A stretch of DNA of 64,000 nt from Nemophila menziesii. Lineage: Eukaryota > Streptophyta > Magnoliopsida > Boraginales > Hydrophyllaceae. A program made the translations under genes and the position numbers. The stretch is from contig JARWIR010000043.1 of NCBI GenBank assembly GCA_029959085.1, positions 2,356,001 through 2,420,000 on the forward strand, written 5' to 3'. The notes below the pieces were generated by a model, which worked only from the letters and a program-made list of their open reading frames with translations, ran no database searches and was not told where the DNA came from. Positions 38,363-48,917 of this stretch are shown here, piece after piece. Within the stretch, counting starts at the first letter, position 1, and each line of letters starts with the position of its first letter.

Positions 38363-39229
38363 CTAGATCTTCATTAAACTATATTTATATATGTACAAGA
38401 ATTCACACATGAAATAATTGTGAAATAATGTACGTATGATATTGATTGTACGTTTGTAAATATCTATCTAGCTCTTTGCGAATTTACTCGTAGTACTGGC
38501 TTTTGAGGAGCCCAAATATTGATCTAGGATTGCTTTTGTGTTTAAATTCATCTTGCTCTCATGTACAAAGTACAAGACAGAGAACCACACCATTAACATC
38601 CGTCAATTTGGAACAAAAAGAAAACATCCGTCAATAATAGTACTTTTTGCCACAACCAATAAAGTGTTTGAAATAAAACTCAAGAAAGAAAAATGATTGA
38701 ACAAAAATGTGTATCAGCAATGAGCATCTTTAAATATTCATTAAACACCAATGACGAGTTATCGAACAAAAAAGGAAAGCGTAATCCAATATCTTTTTCA
38801 AAAGGGGCCGTAATTCTAGTGCTCGTTACTTTTGTGGTCGAGGACATTATCAGACTTTTTGTATTACTGGAGGTGACTTTGGTAGCAATTGTTGGTGGTG
38901 GGGTTTCTCTTTGGTGGTAGGGTAGGGTCTGATTCGATTTGATGATGATTTTTAGAGTTTTTTTTAAACAAAATATTATTTGGATAAAAAATTGACAAAT
39001 AAGCATGTGAAAATAATTTGAAATCTAGCATTCGGGTCGTTTTTCCAAAAGAACTATTAAGAAAAGACCATCATAGAATGACCACATTTTGGAAAGGCCG
39101 TAACCACGGCAATGCTAGATTTCAGATTATTTTCACATGAATGTTTATATGCCAATTTTTTTACTATAGAGTTTGTGTTTGAAAAAAATTCTACTTTTTG
39201 GTTAGTGTGTGGGGGTAGTCATAGAATTG
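38363..39229. other. Spacer with short inverted copies
   Basis: Holds the 3' flank of the small gene. ATGTGAAAATAATTTGAAATCTAGCATT (about 39003) recurs inverted as AATGCTAGATTTCAGATTATTTTCACAT (about 39113), an imperfect 28-bp inverted repeat about 80 bp apart, possibly a small MITE. Confidence 0.4.
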
Positions 39230-40883
39230 TTTTTTTTAACTGCAAAGGAGATCTTGAGAATCGGTAGAAACATTAAAAGGAGACTAAACTAATACATTAT
39301 TAATCAATTCTAGATTGTAGACTACCATTGGCGTCTTCCATTCCAGTATATATTTTACGAGAAGCCCCCAAATGCCATCTGGTGGGTCCCCAAGGAGCAC
39401 AAAAGCATCGTCTCTATTCATTCCCATACGAGCTAACCAATCCGCGCATGAGTTAGCCTCTCTATAAATGTCCTTCAAAGTAAAACACTATTTCTTGCAA
39501 AAATCACTAAGATGTGATGGATCCACTCCGTACATGGCCCTCTTCCATTTTTTATCTTCCGAATTGTCTCAATGGACTCCCTAGAATCGACCTCTATCTC
39601 CATCTCTCTTATTCCTAGCCTCTTTACCATCTTCTGCCCCACCACACAATGCTATCAATTCGACAACCGCCGGAATATCATGATATATTTTCATGCTAAA
39701 CCCCCTCACCCAATCTCCATTTACATCTCTAATGAGTCCACCCCCTCCTCCTTCCTTGCGCCACCTATTACAACTCCCATATGTATTCAACTTCAAGCTT
39801 CTAGTAGGCTTCTTCCACCCAACTAAAGTCACTATTGATCGCCTAGAGTGCTCATTTCCGGGTAACTATCCCAATGCTTTGTTGACGCCTTAGCTAAGTA
39901 TTTTGGCTTCCGAAACACCACAAATTCATTTGGGAATTCCTCGCCATTAAACATGATCTGGTTGCGCTTCTTCCAAATGACATCGATAGTCGCTCCGAAA
40001 AACACTCTCCAATTAACCTCGGCGAACAACTTGTTATTAGAAATATTTCAGAACCATCATCCACTACATGTTGCTGCATCTGTATACCCGTCATGAAACA
40101 ATCCAGTGCCATCCAAACCTGTACTAGCTGCCGCGTGAACCTCTTGGTGGCTGTAAACCGATTCACTTGGAGTTGCTGGTCCGTCCCTACTGGATTCTCC
40201 CTGGCGGTCGGATTCTTCATGAAGTTGTTGGTCAATTCCTGAGCAGCGAGGCTACTGTAATATTGCACCAGGGACCTGTCCCTGCAAATAAAAATTATGT
40301 TGTACCACCTGTTGAGTCCGCATATCCAGGTGCTGCTGTTAACCTTGCAAACTTTGTTCACAAAATAATTCAGCAACATCCAAATTACCAACATCACTTC
40401 CCTTATATCCGCACTTCTCCCCCTCCCATATTTGATAATCTCCGCTTTAATTAAGGACCATACTCTTTTGATCTTTATGCAATCTCTGAACAAATGAAAA
40501 GCACTTTCTTCCTCAATACCACAAAGAGCATAAATACCGGATATTTCTAGCCCTCTCTTAACAAGATTACCTCGTGTTGCTATTCGTTCTTGTCCCGCCC
40601 TCCACAAAAAGACTCTTGTTTTTTGGGGGCACTTCAACTTCCATAGCTTCTCCCAATTAAAATCAATGTGATTACCATTAGTATTATCCTCCCACCCAAC
40701 CGATCTAACCAAAAATTCACCATGAATCTCATACAACCATGACAACCTATCGCTAGTTCCTCTCCTCCCCTCAAGTTAATACCTGTAATTTCTAGTAGTT
40801 TCGTTGGCGACAAGAGCTGTTGGAATGTTCCTTATCCCATGGCCCATCATCACGCATATAATCCACAACCCTCTTTGACTTGT
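39230..40883 (-). pseudogene. 3' half of a LINE split by the Gypsy insertion
   Basis: Minus strand from 40883: RT-distal text RVVDYMRDDGPWD, then WLYEIHGEFLVRSVGW and the zinc-binding segment KLKCPQKTRVFLWRAGQERI...LCGIEEESAFHLFRDC (40745-40400). After frame changes, RVT_3 RNase H follows with LKLNTYGSCN, GGGLIRDVNGDWVRGF (39832-39581) and REANSCADWLARMG (39478-39284). It ends near a short T-run at 39229. The matching 5' half is at 55453-57335 on the same strand, beyond the LTR elements. Frameshifts show decay. Confidence 0.8.
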
Positions 40884-42088
40884 TGATCTCTCCCTTTTTG
40901 TTCTAATTATATGTCCTTAGGAAACATCATTTTAGGTGATTATTTGACTTATTTACTAGACTTTTAAGCGTATTTGGTTATACGATTTCTTCCCTTGGAT
41001 TTGGATTATTTATGTTTTAGAGCTTTTGGGCGTTAATTTGTTTGTTTTTAGTGTAAAGTTCTTATGTTTATGATTTGATGGAGTACCAAGACAAGGAGAA
41101 GAAACGGCAATTAAAGTCTTGGATTGAGCGTTGAAGTCAAAGGCGAGAATAGTTGATTCGAATAAGTAATTAGTGGGGAATGAAATCTGGAATGCTGTCA
41201 CAAATCACTGTTTTTGAGCATCTTAGCCACTGATTCAGCTTCTGAGCATAAAATGAGGTCGATAGAACTTGAAGTCAGGAAGATTTTCCAAGTTGAACGA
41301 AGTGATTCCGAGTCCGGACGCAAACGTTACAGTAGTTTTAGTAACAGCTATACACCAGTTACGGGATTTCATTAAATGGATTGGGATTTTATTCTAATTA
41401 ACCTATTCCTTCTTTTTAAAATCCCAATCCGTTTTTCTCAATATATAAAGGCTTTAGACTTCAGTTTTTAGACACACAATTCACATTAGAGAAAAAGTAA
41501 CGGTTGGGAGAAGTCAGAGAAGCAAAAAGTAGAGAGAAAGCTGAAGATGGAGAATTATTTCTTCCAACAATCAGTCATATCAATCATATAATTAGGTTTT
41601 TCTATTTCTGTAATTCATTATGAACACTTTTTAATTTAATTCAGTAGTTTTTAACATTAGCATGAGCTAAATTCCTTAAGTACTTGAGAATGGCGTTAAT
41701 GGGTTGAATCCCAATTTATTGAATTTATGTTTTTGAATTTGGGATTGAATAATTTAAATTGAATTGGGTAATTTCGTATTGACTATTATTTTGCATATAA
41801 TTACTGTCTTTGAAGTCATGAATCAAATATAGGAATAAGTAATTAAGCTATTCACTTAAGTAGCAAAGTGATCGCCTTGACGGGGGTTTAATTACGGAAC
41901 TAAATAATAGACGTAAGGTAGAAATTATTGACCCTGTCGGTCTTAGTTAACCTTATAGCCAATTGGGTAGAATACTTGACCATTCGAAGGTGGATTATAA
42001 TCACCCTGACGGGGTTTGTAACACCTAAGAATAGCTCCTAAGTCCACCCTGACGGGGGTTAGGAGATTATAGAATCCCGACTAGTACT
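40884..42088 (+). repeat. Gypsy 5' LTR, first part
   Basis: Starts TGATCTCTCC (3' LTR: TGATGTCTCC) and is alignable by eye with 54036-55050. It has about 200 bp (around 41185-41395) that the 3' LTR lacks. A TATA-like ATATATAAAGG lies near 41441. The Sirevirus-type element interrupts it after GTACT at 42084-42088. Confidence 0.85.
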
Positions 42089-42900
42089 TGAAAGTCCTAG
42101 AGGGGGGGTGAATAGGATTACTAATAAGATTAATGCCTAATTAAAAATCTTGTGGACAATTATAAGTTTAAGAAAGAAACTTCTAAGTTAACTAATATAT
42201 CAAACACTTATGGGATCATGCAAAGGATAAGTTAGAGGTTCGATATATAAGTTAAACAAGTAAAACGAGTTTCTATTCTCTTACTACTCTAGATGGCAAT
42301 AGGTTGATTAACTAGATAAACATTATTACGATATTTATACTAGCAAGTAATCAAACATATAAAGTGCGGAAAGTAAATAGAGTAGGGATAGAAAGTACAC
42401 AACGATGTATAGTGGTTCGGTTCCCTACATCCACTACCTAAGGAAGCCTCCTTAGGATTTCAAGCTTTTCACTAAGCTCCCGTGTCTCTCTTAACCGGGT
42501 CGAGAACACAATAACCCTTACAACCTCTTCGATAACACGAAGGACAACCTCTTCGAAACCACGAAGGAAACTCTTGTGCAATCACAACACAAGGACACCA
42601 AGTATACTCCCTATACTTGAATTCTCTCTTAATCTATCTATTACAAGAACTAGACTTAAGAGGATAAATACAAAGTGTTTAAAGGGTGAAACAACTTTGC
42701 TAAATAATCTCCTAAAGAGTAGATATAACTATAAGCATGTAAACTCCTCTTGAGTAGATAATAACTTTGAAGCTTATTGATTTAAGCTCTTGATCAAGCT
42801 TGGATGATTAACTTTGATAGCTTAAGACCTCTAATTTTGTAGGAGAGTGATATGTATAATAGTTGAAGTGTGAGAGGTGAGTTTCTCCTTCAAAGAGGCC

Positions 42901-42910
42901 ATATTTATAG
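42901..42910 (-). promoter_or_regulatory. LTR TATA box
   Basis: CTATAAATAT on the minus strand, about 50 bases downstream of the palindrome cluster. The same element is at 48402-48411 in the 5' LTR, where it would drive element transcription. Confidence 0.6.
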
Positions 42911-42957
42911 CACAAGAAAGTCCCCAACGGATATAAAGTTGGTGGGATACTTTGTTC

Positions 42958-43095
42958 CAAACCGGGTTCCCGGTTTCCCAAATGCGGGTACCCGGTTTCA
43001 ATTGCAACGGCTACATAACGGCTATAAAGACTTGATGTTGACTTGAGCTTCACCAAACCGGGTTCCCGGTTTTATCAAATGCGGGTACCCGGTTC
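42958..43095. promoter_or_regulatory. Paired GC-rich palindromes in the LTR
   Basis: Two units, each holding an ACCGGGTTCCCGGTTT half followed by GCGGGTACCCGGTT. ACCGGGTACCCGGT is a near-perfect to perfect 12-14-bp dyad. They lie upstream of the TATA box in the transcription sense and recur at about 48461-48598 in the other LTR. Dyads in this part of Sirevirus LTRs are known from maize; their role here is inferred. Confidence 0.7.
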
Positions 43096-43415
43096 TTACT
43101 GACTTGGAGATTATGATATTTTGATTCCTTGCTCGGATGGAAAAGTTATATTCACGAGAGTTGTAGTAAACATCATTTTAAGAAACTTTGTTGTTGATCA
43201 TGAAAGCTAATTCTCAATGTACACATAAGATAAGGTTAAAAGTAATGGTATGAAAATTAGCTACTAAGGATATGATAATAAAGCTTTGATCTAAATGATG
43301 TCAATTGTGCTTTTTGATGAATTAGAGTGCAAGATAATAAAGTAAAATTAGCACACTAAACAATAGAGGATTTGTCACATTAAAACACCTAATCGATGGG
43401 GGCAATATGCCAACA

Positions 43416-43429
43416 ATCTCCCCCTTTTT
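43416..43429 (-). other. Polypurine tract (plus-strand primer site)
   Basis: Minus strand AAAAAGGGGGAGAT directly abuts the LTR start TGTTGG. Further GGGGGAG boxes occur at 43471, 43576 and 43888. Multiple polypurine tracts are a known trait of Sireviruses. Confidence 0.85.
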
Positions 43430-44529
43430 GATGATGACAAATCAATCACTAAAACACATTTGGAGTCTAACTCCCCCTCACAAAAAGCATTAAGTCAAAG
43501 TGTATTTTTATGAAAAAGATATGCATTTGTGAGTTTTGTAAAGTGCAAATTTTGAAAGTTTTAGTGCACATATTTCTCCCCCTTTGTCTTCATCAAAAAC
43601 ACGGGGTAAAAACAACTAAAAATAGAAGAGCTAAAACTCAAGTGAATAGATTTTAAACAACGATTCTAAGAGTGTGCAAGAGTTTAGAGTTTAAAACAAT
43701 TTTAGAAAGAGATGCACAAAGATAGATAATTGTAAAGCAAGAGCTAAGAGATAGAGACATTTTACCAACTACTTGATCGATAGATTTTCATTTCATATGC
43801 TTTCTAATGACACAAACGATTAGTTGCAATGTATGAGATAAATGATTAGCCTAAGCATTTGAGTTTTTAAATATGATTTAACAAAAACTCCCCCTCACAA
43901 ATTGCATGGAGTTTGTTTCAATTTTGTAAAAGTTCGACCTATAATTTTTCCTTTTTACTAATGAGAATATTTGAAATCATTTTTAGGAAATTTAGGGGTA
44001 AAATGTAATTTTTGAAAAGTATAGGTGACAAAAATCATTTTTCAAAAAGTTTTAGGGACTAAAAAGCAATTTGAAAAACTTTAGGGACCTAAGTGCAATT
44101 TTCAACCATTTTAAGAACTAAGACTAATTTGAACAAACTATAGGGACTATAAAGCAATATAGAATAAGATCAAGGATAAGAGAGCAATAGTACCTATATC
44201 ATCAAGGAAAATGTTAGCAATATCAACAATTATATAACATCCGAAGCATAAAATTATATAACATCCGAAGCATAAAATTGAAGCAACTAAACATTTAATA
44301 TCCAAAATAAAACCATAGCATACTAAACCAAATATCCAAATTAAACACATAGCATACTAAACCAATTATCCAAATTAAACCAAGTAGCAATAACATCCTA
44401 AATGTCCAAAACACGGACCCAAAAGCAATTAAAGCATAAACATAACGAATAGTCCAAAAACAACTACAATAAGACACATAAAAATCAAGTAGGATAATAT
44501 AAAAATTAAAAACACCCAACAAGAAACAA
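43430..44529 (-). other. 3' non-coding region of the Sirevirus-type element
   Basis: Non-coding. It carries extra GGGGGAG boxes and a degenerate tandem repeat of about 37 bp (TTTAGGGACTAAAAAGCAATTTG-like, about 43980-44155). There is also an exact tandem copy of ATTATATAACATCCGAAGCA-TAAA (about 44229-44278) and a ~55-bp duplicated block with GCATACTAAACCAA-TATCCAAATTAAAC (about 44315-44385). Open frames here (44147-44573) come from these repeats, and I do not consider them genes. Confidence 0.6.
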
Positions 44530-45864
44530 TTAACGATTTTCCCGAGGAGAGCGGCTCCTAGACCTACTTCCATTTCCTACATCATCACGAAGACATGAAA
44601 CTTCGTTCTTCAACCCCTCAATTCGATTATTCATATTTTCAAACCATCCTTTGATTTCCGCAAAACCCTCTTTAAAAACATTTAGCAAGGTAGATTCAAC
44701 TCTAACAAGATCATCTTTAGTAGCAACATTTGAAGAAGAACCAAGGGAAGATTTAGGACGGGAAGTACGATAAGACGGAGGAGGATCACTAGGCATAACC
44801 TCACGGGAAGGAATGTTAAGAGACTCAATAGTGGGACCCGAGGAGGTGATATTTAGCCCAACATTTTTCAAGATAGTTTTTCGAAGATTTTCGGGAAGAT
44901 GATCAAAAATATGCTTATCAATGTATTCTCCATTGTAAATGAAGATTTTCATAGTTTTCAAAAAAGCAATATCAAACCTCCAAATTGGTTCAAAATCACG
45001 AGGGTCGAGAGAGGGAGAGATTTTCTTAACATTGACCAAGAGATAACTAAGAGCAATACCATATGGTAAAGTAGAGTTCGAATGAGCACGATAATCCATG
45101 TTACGAATGAAAATTTTACAAAAATTGATAGGCCTTTTTGAATAAAGATGAAATAAAAGGATTGCTTCATAGGGAGCAATTGTTCCATCCTTCCTATCTT
45201 TTCCTAAAAGACAAAACAAGATAATTTTGTGTGCCAAACGAATATCCGGAGAGAATAAACTCGATAACCAAGGTTGAGTATGGAATTGAATCATTTTCGA
45301 TGACATAAAAGCTTCAACCTCGTTTTTTAAAGGGATATCAATAATTTCTTTACTTCTATTCCAACCCGAGACAATAAAATTCTCATATCCACTATTTTGA
45401 AGATTAAAAGCTTTTTCAATAGTTTTAGGATTAATTGAAAGGTTTTTGTTTGACACAATTGTTTTAAAAGAGCAAGAATCACAATCTAGAGGATGGAAGT
45501 TTTTATAAAATTCACTAACTAAGGATTGATGAGAATTATTTTCTAAAGATAGGAAAAAATCTAATCCTTGAAATTGAAATAATTGGAAAAGATTAGAATT
45601 TGAGCCATTTACCAAAGAGATGGAAGCACTTAGTGAAAGAGATGAAATTGATCTTCCCCAAAGGATTTTGATGTTTTTCCTCACCATTCTTTGTTTTGTG
45701 GGTTCTTCTTCAAGCTCTAAATCATCTTCTTCATCTTCATAAATTGAATCTATCTCAATTTCTTCATCTTCTTCATCAATGATTCTTTTGTTTTTGGAAG
45801 CCCTTGAAGCTCTAGAAGCTTTGGAAGAGGAAGAAACCATGTGAGCTTTGTCTTTGGAAGCCAT
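44530..45864 (-). CDS. Element-encoded protein, putative plant transposon protein family (PF20167-like)
   Basis: Uninterrupted frame of 444 residues from the ATG at 45864. An in-frame upstream ATG at 46116 would add 84 residues coded by the palindrome-bearing leader, and I judge it unlikely. Layout: Ser/Lys-rich start; very acidic stretch (EEDEEDDLELEEEP, about residues 30-60); a globular core with SLVSEFYKNF, LSINPKTIEKAFNLQ, HKIILFCLLGKDRKDGTIAP and LFHLYSKRPINFCKIF; a C-terminal coiled-coil-like helix (VESTLLNVFKEGFAEIKGWF); and an Arg/Ser tail (SRSRSRSPRENR). The core resembles the plant 'putative transposon protein' domain found in retroelements. It stands where Sireviruses carry their env-like ORF. 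No membrane segment is visible. The function is unknown; an RNA-binding or packaging role is only a guess from the RS tail. Confidence 0.7.
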   Translation of the reverse strand: MASKDKAHMVSSSSKASRASRASKNKRIIDEEDEEIEIDSIYEDEEDDLELEEEPTKQRMVRKNIKILWGRSISSLSLSASISLVNGSNSNLFQLFQFQGLDFFLSLENNSHQSLVSEFYKNFHPLDCDSCSFKTIVSNKNLSINPKTIEKAFNLQNSGYENFIVSGWNRSKEIIDIPLKNEVEAFMSSKMIQFHTQPWLSSLFSPDIRLAHKIILFCLLGKDRKDGTIAPYEAILLFHLYSKRPINFCKIFIRNMDYRAHSNSTLPYGIALSYLLVNVKKISPSLDPRDFEPIWRFDIAFLKTMKIFIYNGEYIDKHIFDHLPENLRKTILKNVGLNITSSGPTIESLNIPSREVMPSDPPPSYRTSRPKSSLGSSSNVATKDDLVRVESTLLNVFKEGFAEIKGWFENMNNRIEGLKNEVSCLRDDVGNGSRSRSRSPRENR

Positions 45865-46490
45865 GGCCAAAGGGATGATGAAGGTTTGATGAAATGGGTT
45901 AGGGTTTTGAAGAGAGGATTTTCGTTTTTGAGAGAGAGAGAGAGGAGAGAAAACGATTTGAGAAGTGAAAGAATAAGAGAGAGACCAAGGGTTTTGACCA
46001 AATCGGGTTGTACACAGAACCGGAACCGGGTTCCCGCATTCACCAAAACCGGGTACCCGGTTTCCTTTCGTAGGCCTCGACGAAAAAGGGTACAAAAGGA
46101 AAAAGACATTTTGCAAAATCTCCCGAAACCAATTCGAAAGCTCCCCAATAGTTTAGACATGTTATAAAACTCCCAAAATAATTTTTGTTATGAAAAAATA
46201 TGAAAAGGAAGTCACGAAAATAGAGAAAACAGTTTATTGCACAAAGACCCCTATATTTTCTAAAAAGTACAAAAAGACCCAATGTAAAAACTAAGCAATT
46301 TAAAGCACGAAAAGGTCAAGACTTGCAAGATATAGCACATAGAGGATAAAACACATAAACACATAATAAAAACACAATCTAAAAAAGAAAAGAAGGAAGG
46401 AATTCACCGGATTTTTCTTTTACGAGATTTGAGCGTCTTTTTGTATATCATTTCAATTTCTTGACGCTCAACACCTATAATAAAATATTA
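45865..46490 (-). other. Leader between gag and second ORF, with LTR-like palindrome
   Basis: Contains, near 46018-46062, ACCGGGTTCCCG and ACCGGGTACCCGGT spaced as in the LTR units. A small inverted repeat (GAGCGTC near 46429 and GACGCTC near 46462) also occurs. No protease/integrase/RT text is found here, which is where pol would be expected. Confidence 0.6.
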
Positions 46491-47576
46491 CTATGGTATC
46501 CAAGGTGAAATGGATCCGGGAACACGATTAGTACTTTTCACGATCCATGTCGGTTTTTCCCACGAGGGTATCAAAGACCCGTATTCAAGTTGTTTGTGGT
46601 AATGACACGAAGAAACATGGTGGCCGGGTTTACCACAATAATTACAAGTACTTCTTTTACGAATAGAAATATCACGAGAAGGTTTTGAACACGAATTTTT
46701 CTCATTATTTTGTAAAATCAAATTTTCACTCAAGAATAGTTTTTCTTTAAAAAGATCATTTTCATCAAATGGAGTGACATTTAAATAGGGATGATTTTCT
46801 AAAGTTTTAAGAGCAAGGGAAAATGCTTCATCCACTTTTTCAAAACCTTCTATATTTTTCTTCATAGAATGTTGACTTTTGTTGGAAGAGAAAATATTTT
46901 CGAAACAAGGGTTTTTAGTATTTCCCAAAATATCATCTAAAGTAATACAACAATTAAAACAATTCTTTTGCTCAACTTTATCCTTTTTCAACAAAAGGTT
47001 ATTCAAGTGGATTTGAGAATCAAGAATTTTTAAAAGGGATGAAATATGCCTAATATCATCATAATTATATGGAGGAGACAAAGAGTTAGGATAGATTGCT
47101 ACCTCATGGTTTGGGTTAAGATTGTCATGAGATTCATCATGGATTAAGCTTTCTTTTTCTTCATCATTCTTGACAATTCCATATAGAAACTCCAAACGAT
47201 CCCAAAGCTCTTTTGCGGAATTACAATCTAACATTTGTGAGAAAATCTCTTCGGATATTCCACAAATTAGAGTGTACATCGGTTTTGCATTTTGAGTAAG
47301 CTTAGCATTATCCTCATCGGTGAGTTCATCATAATCTATTTCTTCTTGATTTAGCTTAAGAACTCCCGCTTCATTTAACTCCTCTTTATATGGAACGAAT
47401 GGACCTTCCATAACGATTCTCCATTGATCGGGATCTTCGGCTTTGATAAATTCCTCCATTTTTGTTCTCCAAGCAAAATAGTAAGTTCCTACAATAAGTG
47501 GAGGTCGGGTAGAAGACGACTCTTCCAAAAGATTAAATTCCATATCGTTTACTCTACTAACGATTAAGCTATTCAC
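46491..47576 (-). CDS. Sirevirus-type gag polyprotein
   Basis: Uninterrupted frame of 361 residues whose start lies 10 bases after the PBS; a second Met twelve residues in is an equally good start. N-terminal half: Copia gag domain (YYFAWRTKMEEFI, DPDQWRIVMEGPF, AKELWDRLEFLYG). C-terminal part: a zinc knuckle CNYCGKPGHHVSSC (CX2CX4HX4C, about residues 310-323), then WIVKSTNRVPGS. Known: gag forms the particle and binds element RNA. Compared with autonomous Sireviruses the frame stops soon after the knuckle, where pol would follow. It has no stops, so it may still be made. Confidence 0.85.
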   Translation of the reverse strand: MNSLIVSRVNDMEFNLLEESSSTRPPLIVGTYYFAWRTKMEEFIKAEDPDQWRIVMEGPFVPYKEELNEAGVLKLNQEEIDYDELTDEDNAKLTQNAKPMYTLICGISEEIFSQMLDCNSAKELWDRLEFLYGIVKNDEEKESLIHDESHDNLNPNHEVAIYPNSLSPPYNYDDIRHISSLLKILDSQIHLNNLLLKKDKVEQKNCFNCCITLDDILGNTKNPCFENIFSSNKSQHSMKKNIEGFEKVDEAFSLALKTLENHPYLNVTPFDENDLFKEKLFLSENLILQNNEKNSCSKPSRDISIRKRSTCNYCGKPGHHVSSCHYHKQLEYGSLIPSWEKPTWIVKSTNRVPGSISPWIP

Positions 47577-47585
47577 GTAGAGTTA

Positions 47586-47598
47586 GGCTCTGATACCA
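47586..47598 (-). other. Primer-binding site (initiator tRNA-Met)
   Basis: Minus strand TGGTATCAGAGCC, two bases after the LTR end. It is complementary to the 3' end of plant initiator methionine tRNA, the usual Copia primer. Confidence 0.9.
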
Positions 47599-47600
47599 AT

Positions 47601-48917
47601 TGAAAGTCCTAGAGGGGGGGGGGGTGAATAGGATTACTAATTAAAAATCTTTTGGACAATTATAAGTTTAAGAAAGAAACTTCTAAGTTAACTAATATAT
47701 CAAACACTTATGGGATCATGCAAAGGATAAGTTAGAGGTTCGATATATAAGTTAAACAAGTAAAACGAGTTTCTATTCTCTTACTACTCTAGATGGCAAT
47801 AGGTTGATTAACTAGATAAACATTATTACGATATTTATACTAGCAAGTAATCAAACATATAAAGTGCGGAAAGTAAATAAAGTAGGGATAGAAAGTACAC
47901 AACGATGTATAGTGGTTCGGTTTCCCTACATCCACTACCTAAGGAAGCCTCCTTAGGATTTCAAGCTTTTCACTAAGCTCCCGTGTCTCTCTTAACCGGG
48001 TCGAGAACACAATAACCCTTACAACCTCTTCGATAACACGAAGGACAACCTCTTCGAAACCACGAAGGAAACTCTTGTGCAATCACAACACAAGGACACC
48101 AAGTATACTCCCTATACTTGAATTCTCTCTTAATCTATCTATTACAAGAACTAGACTTAAGAGGATAAATACAAAGTGTTTAAAGGGTGAAACAACTTTG
48201 CTAAATAATCTCCTAAAGAGTAGATATAACTATAAGCATGTAAACTCCTCTTGAGTAGATAATAACTTTGAAGCTTATTGATTTAAGCTCTTGATCAAGC
48301 TTGGATGATTAACTTTGATAGCTTGAGACCTCTAATTTTGTAGGAGAATGATATGTATAATAGTTGAAGTGTGAGAGGTGAGTTTCTCCTTCAAAGAGGC
48401 CATATTTATAGCACAAGAAAGTCCCCAACGGATATAAAGTTGGTGGGATACTTTGTTCCAAACCGGGTTCCCGGTTTCCCAAATGCGGGTACCCGGTTTC
48501 AATTGCAACGGCTACATAACGGCTATAAAGACTTGATGTTGACTTGAGCTTCACCAAACCGGGTTCCCGGTTTTATCAAATGCGGGTACCCGGTTCTTAC
48601 TGACTTGGAGATTATGATATTTTGATTCCTTGCTCGGATGGAAAAGTTATCTTCACGAGAGTTGTAGTAAACATCATTTTTAAGAAACTTTGTTGTTGAT
48701 CATGAAAGCTAATTCTCAATGTACACATAAGATAAGGTTAAAAGTAATGGTATGAAAATTAGCTACTAAGGATATGATAATAAAGCTTTGATCTAAATGA
48801 TGTCAATTGTGCTTTTTGATGAATTAGAGTGCAAGATAATAAAGTAAAATTAGCACACTAAACAATAGAGGATTTGTCACATTAAAACACCTAATCGATG
48901 GGGGCAATATGCCAACA
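47601..48917 (-). repeat. Sirevirus-type 5' LTR (1317 bp)
   Basis: Near-identical to 42089-43415. By eye I count about five substitutions (for example GCTTGAGACC vs GCTTAAGACC; GTTATCTTC vs GTTATATTC), a 17-bp deletion, a longer G run and two single-base indels. This LTR adjoins the PBS, so it is the promoter-bearing 5' copy. TATA at 48402-48411, palindromes at 48461-48598. Confidence 0.9.

Larger units (their letters stand above)
42089..43415 (-). repeat. Sirevirus-type 3' LTR (1327 bp)
   Basis: Minus-strand reading: starts TGTTGGCATATTGCCCCC at 43415 and ends CCTCTAGGACTTTCA at 42089. It contains GC-rich palindromes (42958-43093), a TATA-like CTATAAATAT (42901-42910), and an AGTGGTTCGG word on the plus strand (42412). 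Compared with the other LTR it has a 17-bp extra segment near 42125 and a shorter G run. Confidence 0.9.

Noticed and set aside
42808..43056. 82-residue ORF present in both Sirevirus-type LTRs (also 48309-48557)
   Set aside because: It is identical because the LTRs are copies, and it lies antisense-like over the promoter and palindromes; no protein features.
44147..44573. Two minus-strand hydrophobic ORFs in the Sirevirus-type 3' region
   Set aside because: Their repeated Leu/Ile/Tyr-rich text comes from short tandem repeats; no start context or family resemblance.
46117..46282. Upstream extension or extra ORF before the 444-residue protein
   Set aside because: The text covers the palindrome leader and reads as non-coding; the ATG at 45864 gives the natural protein.
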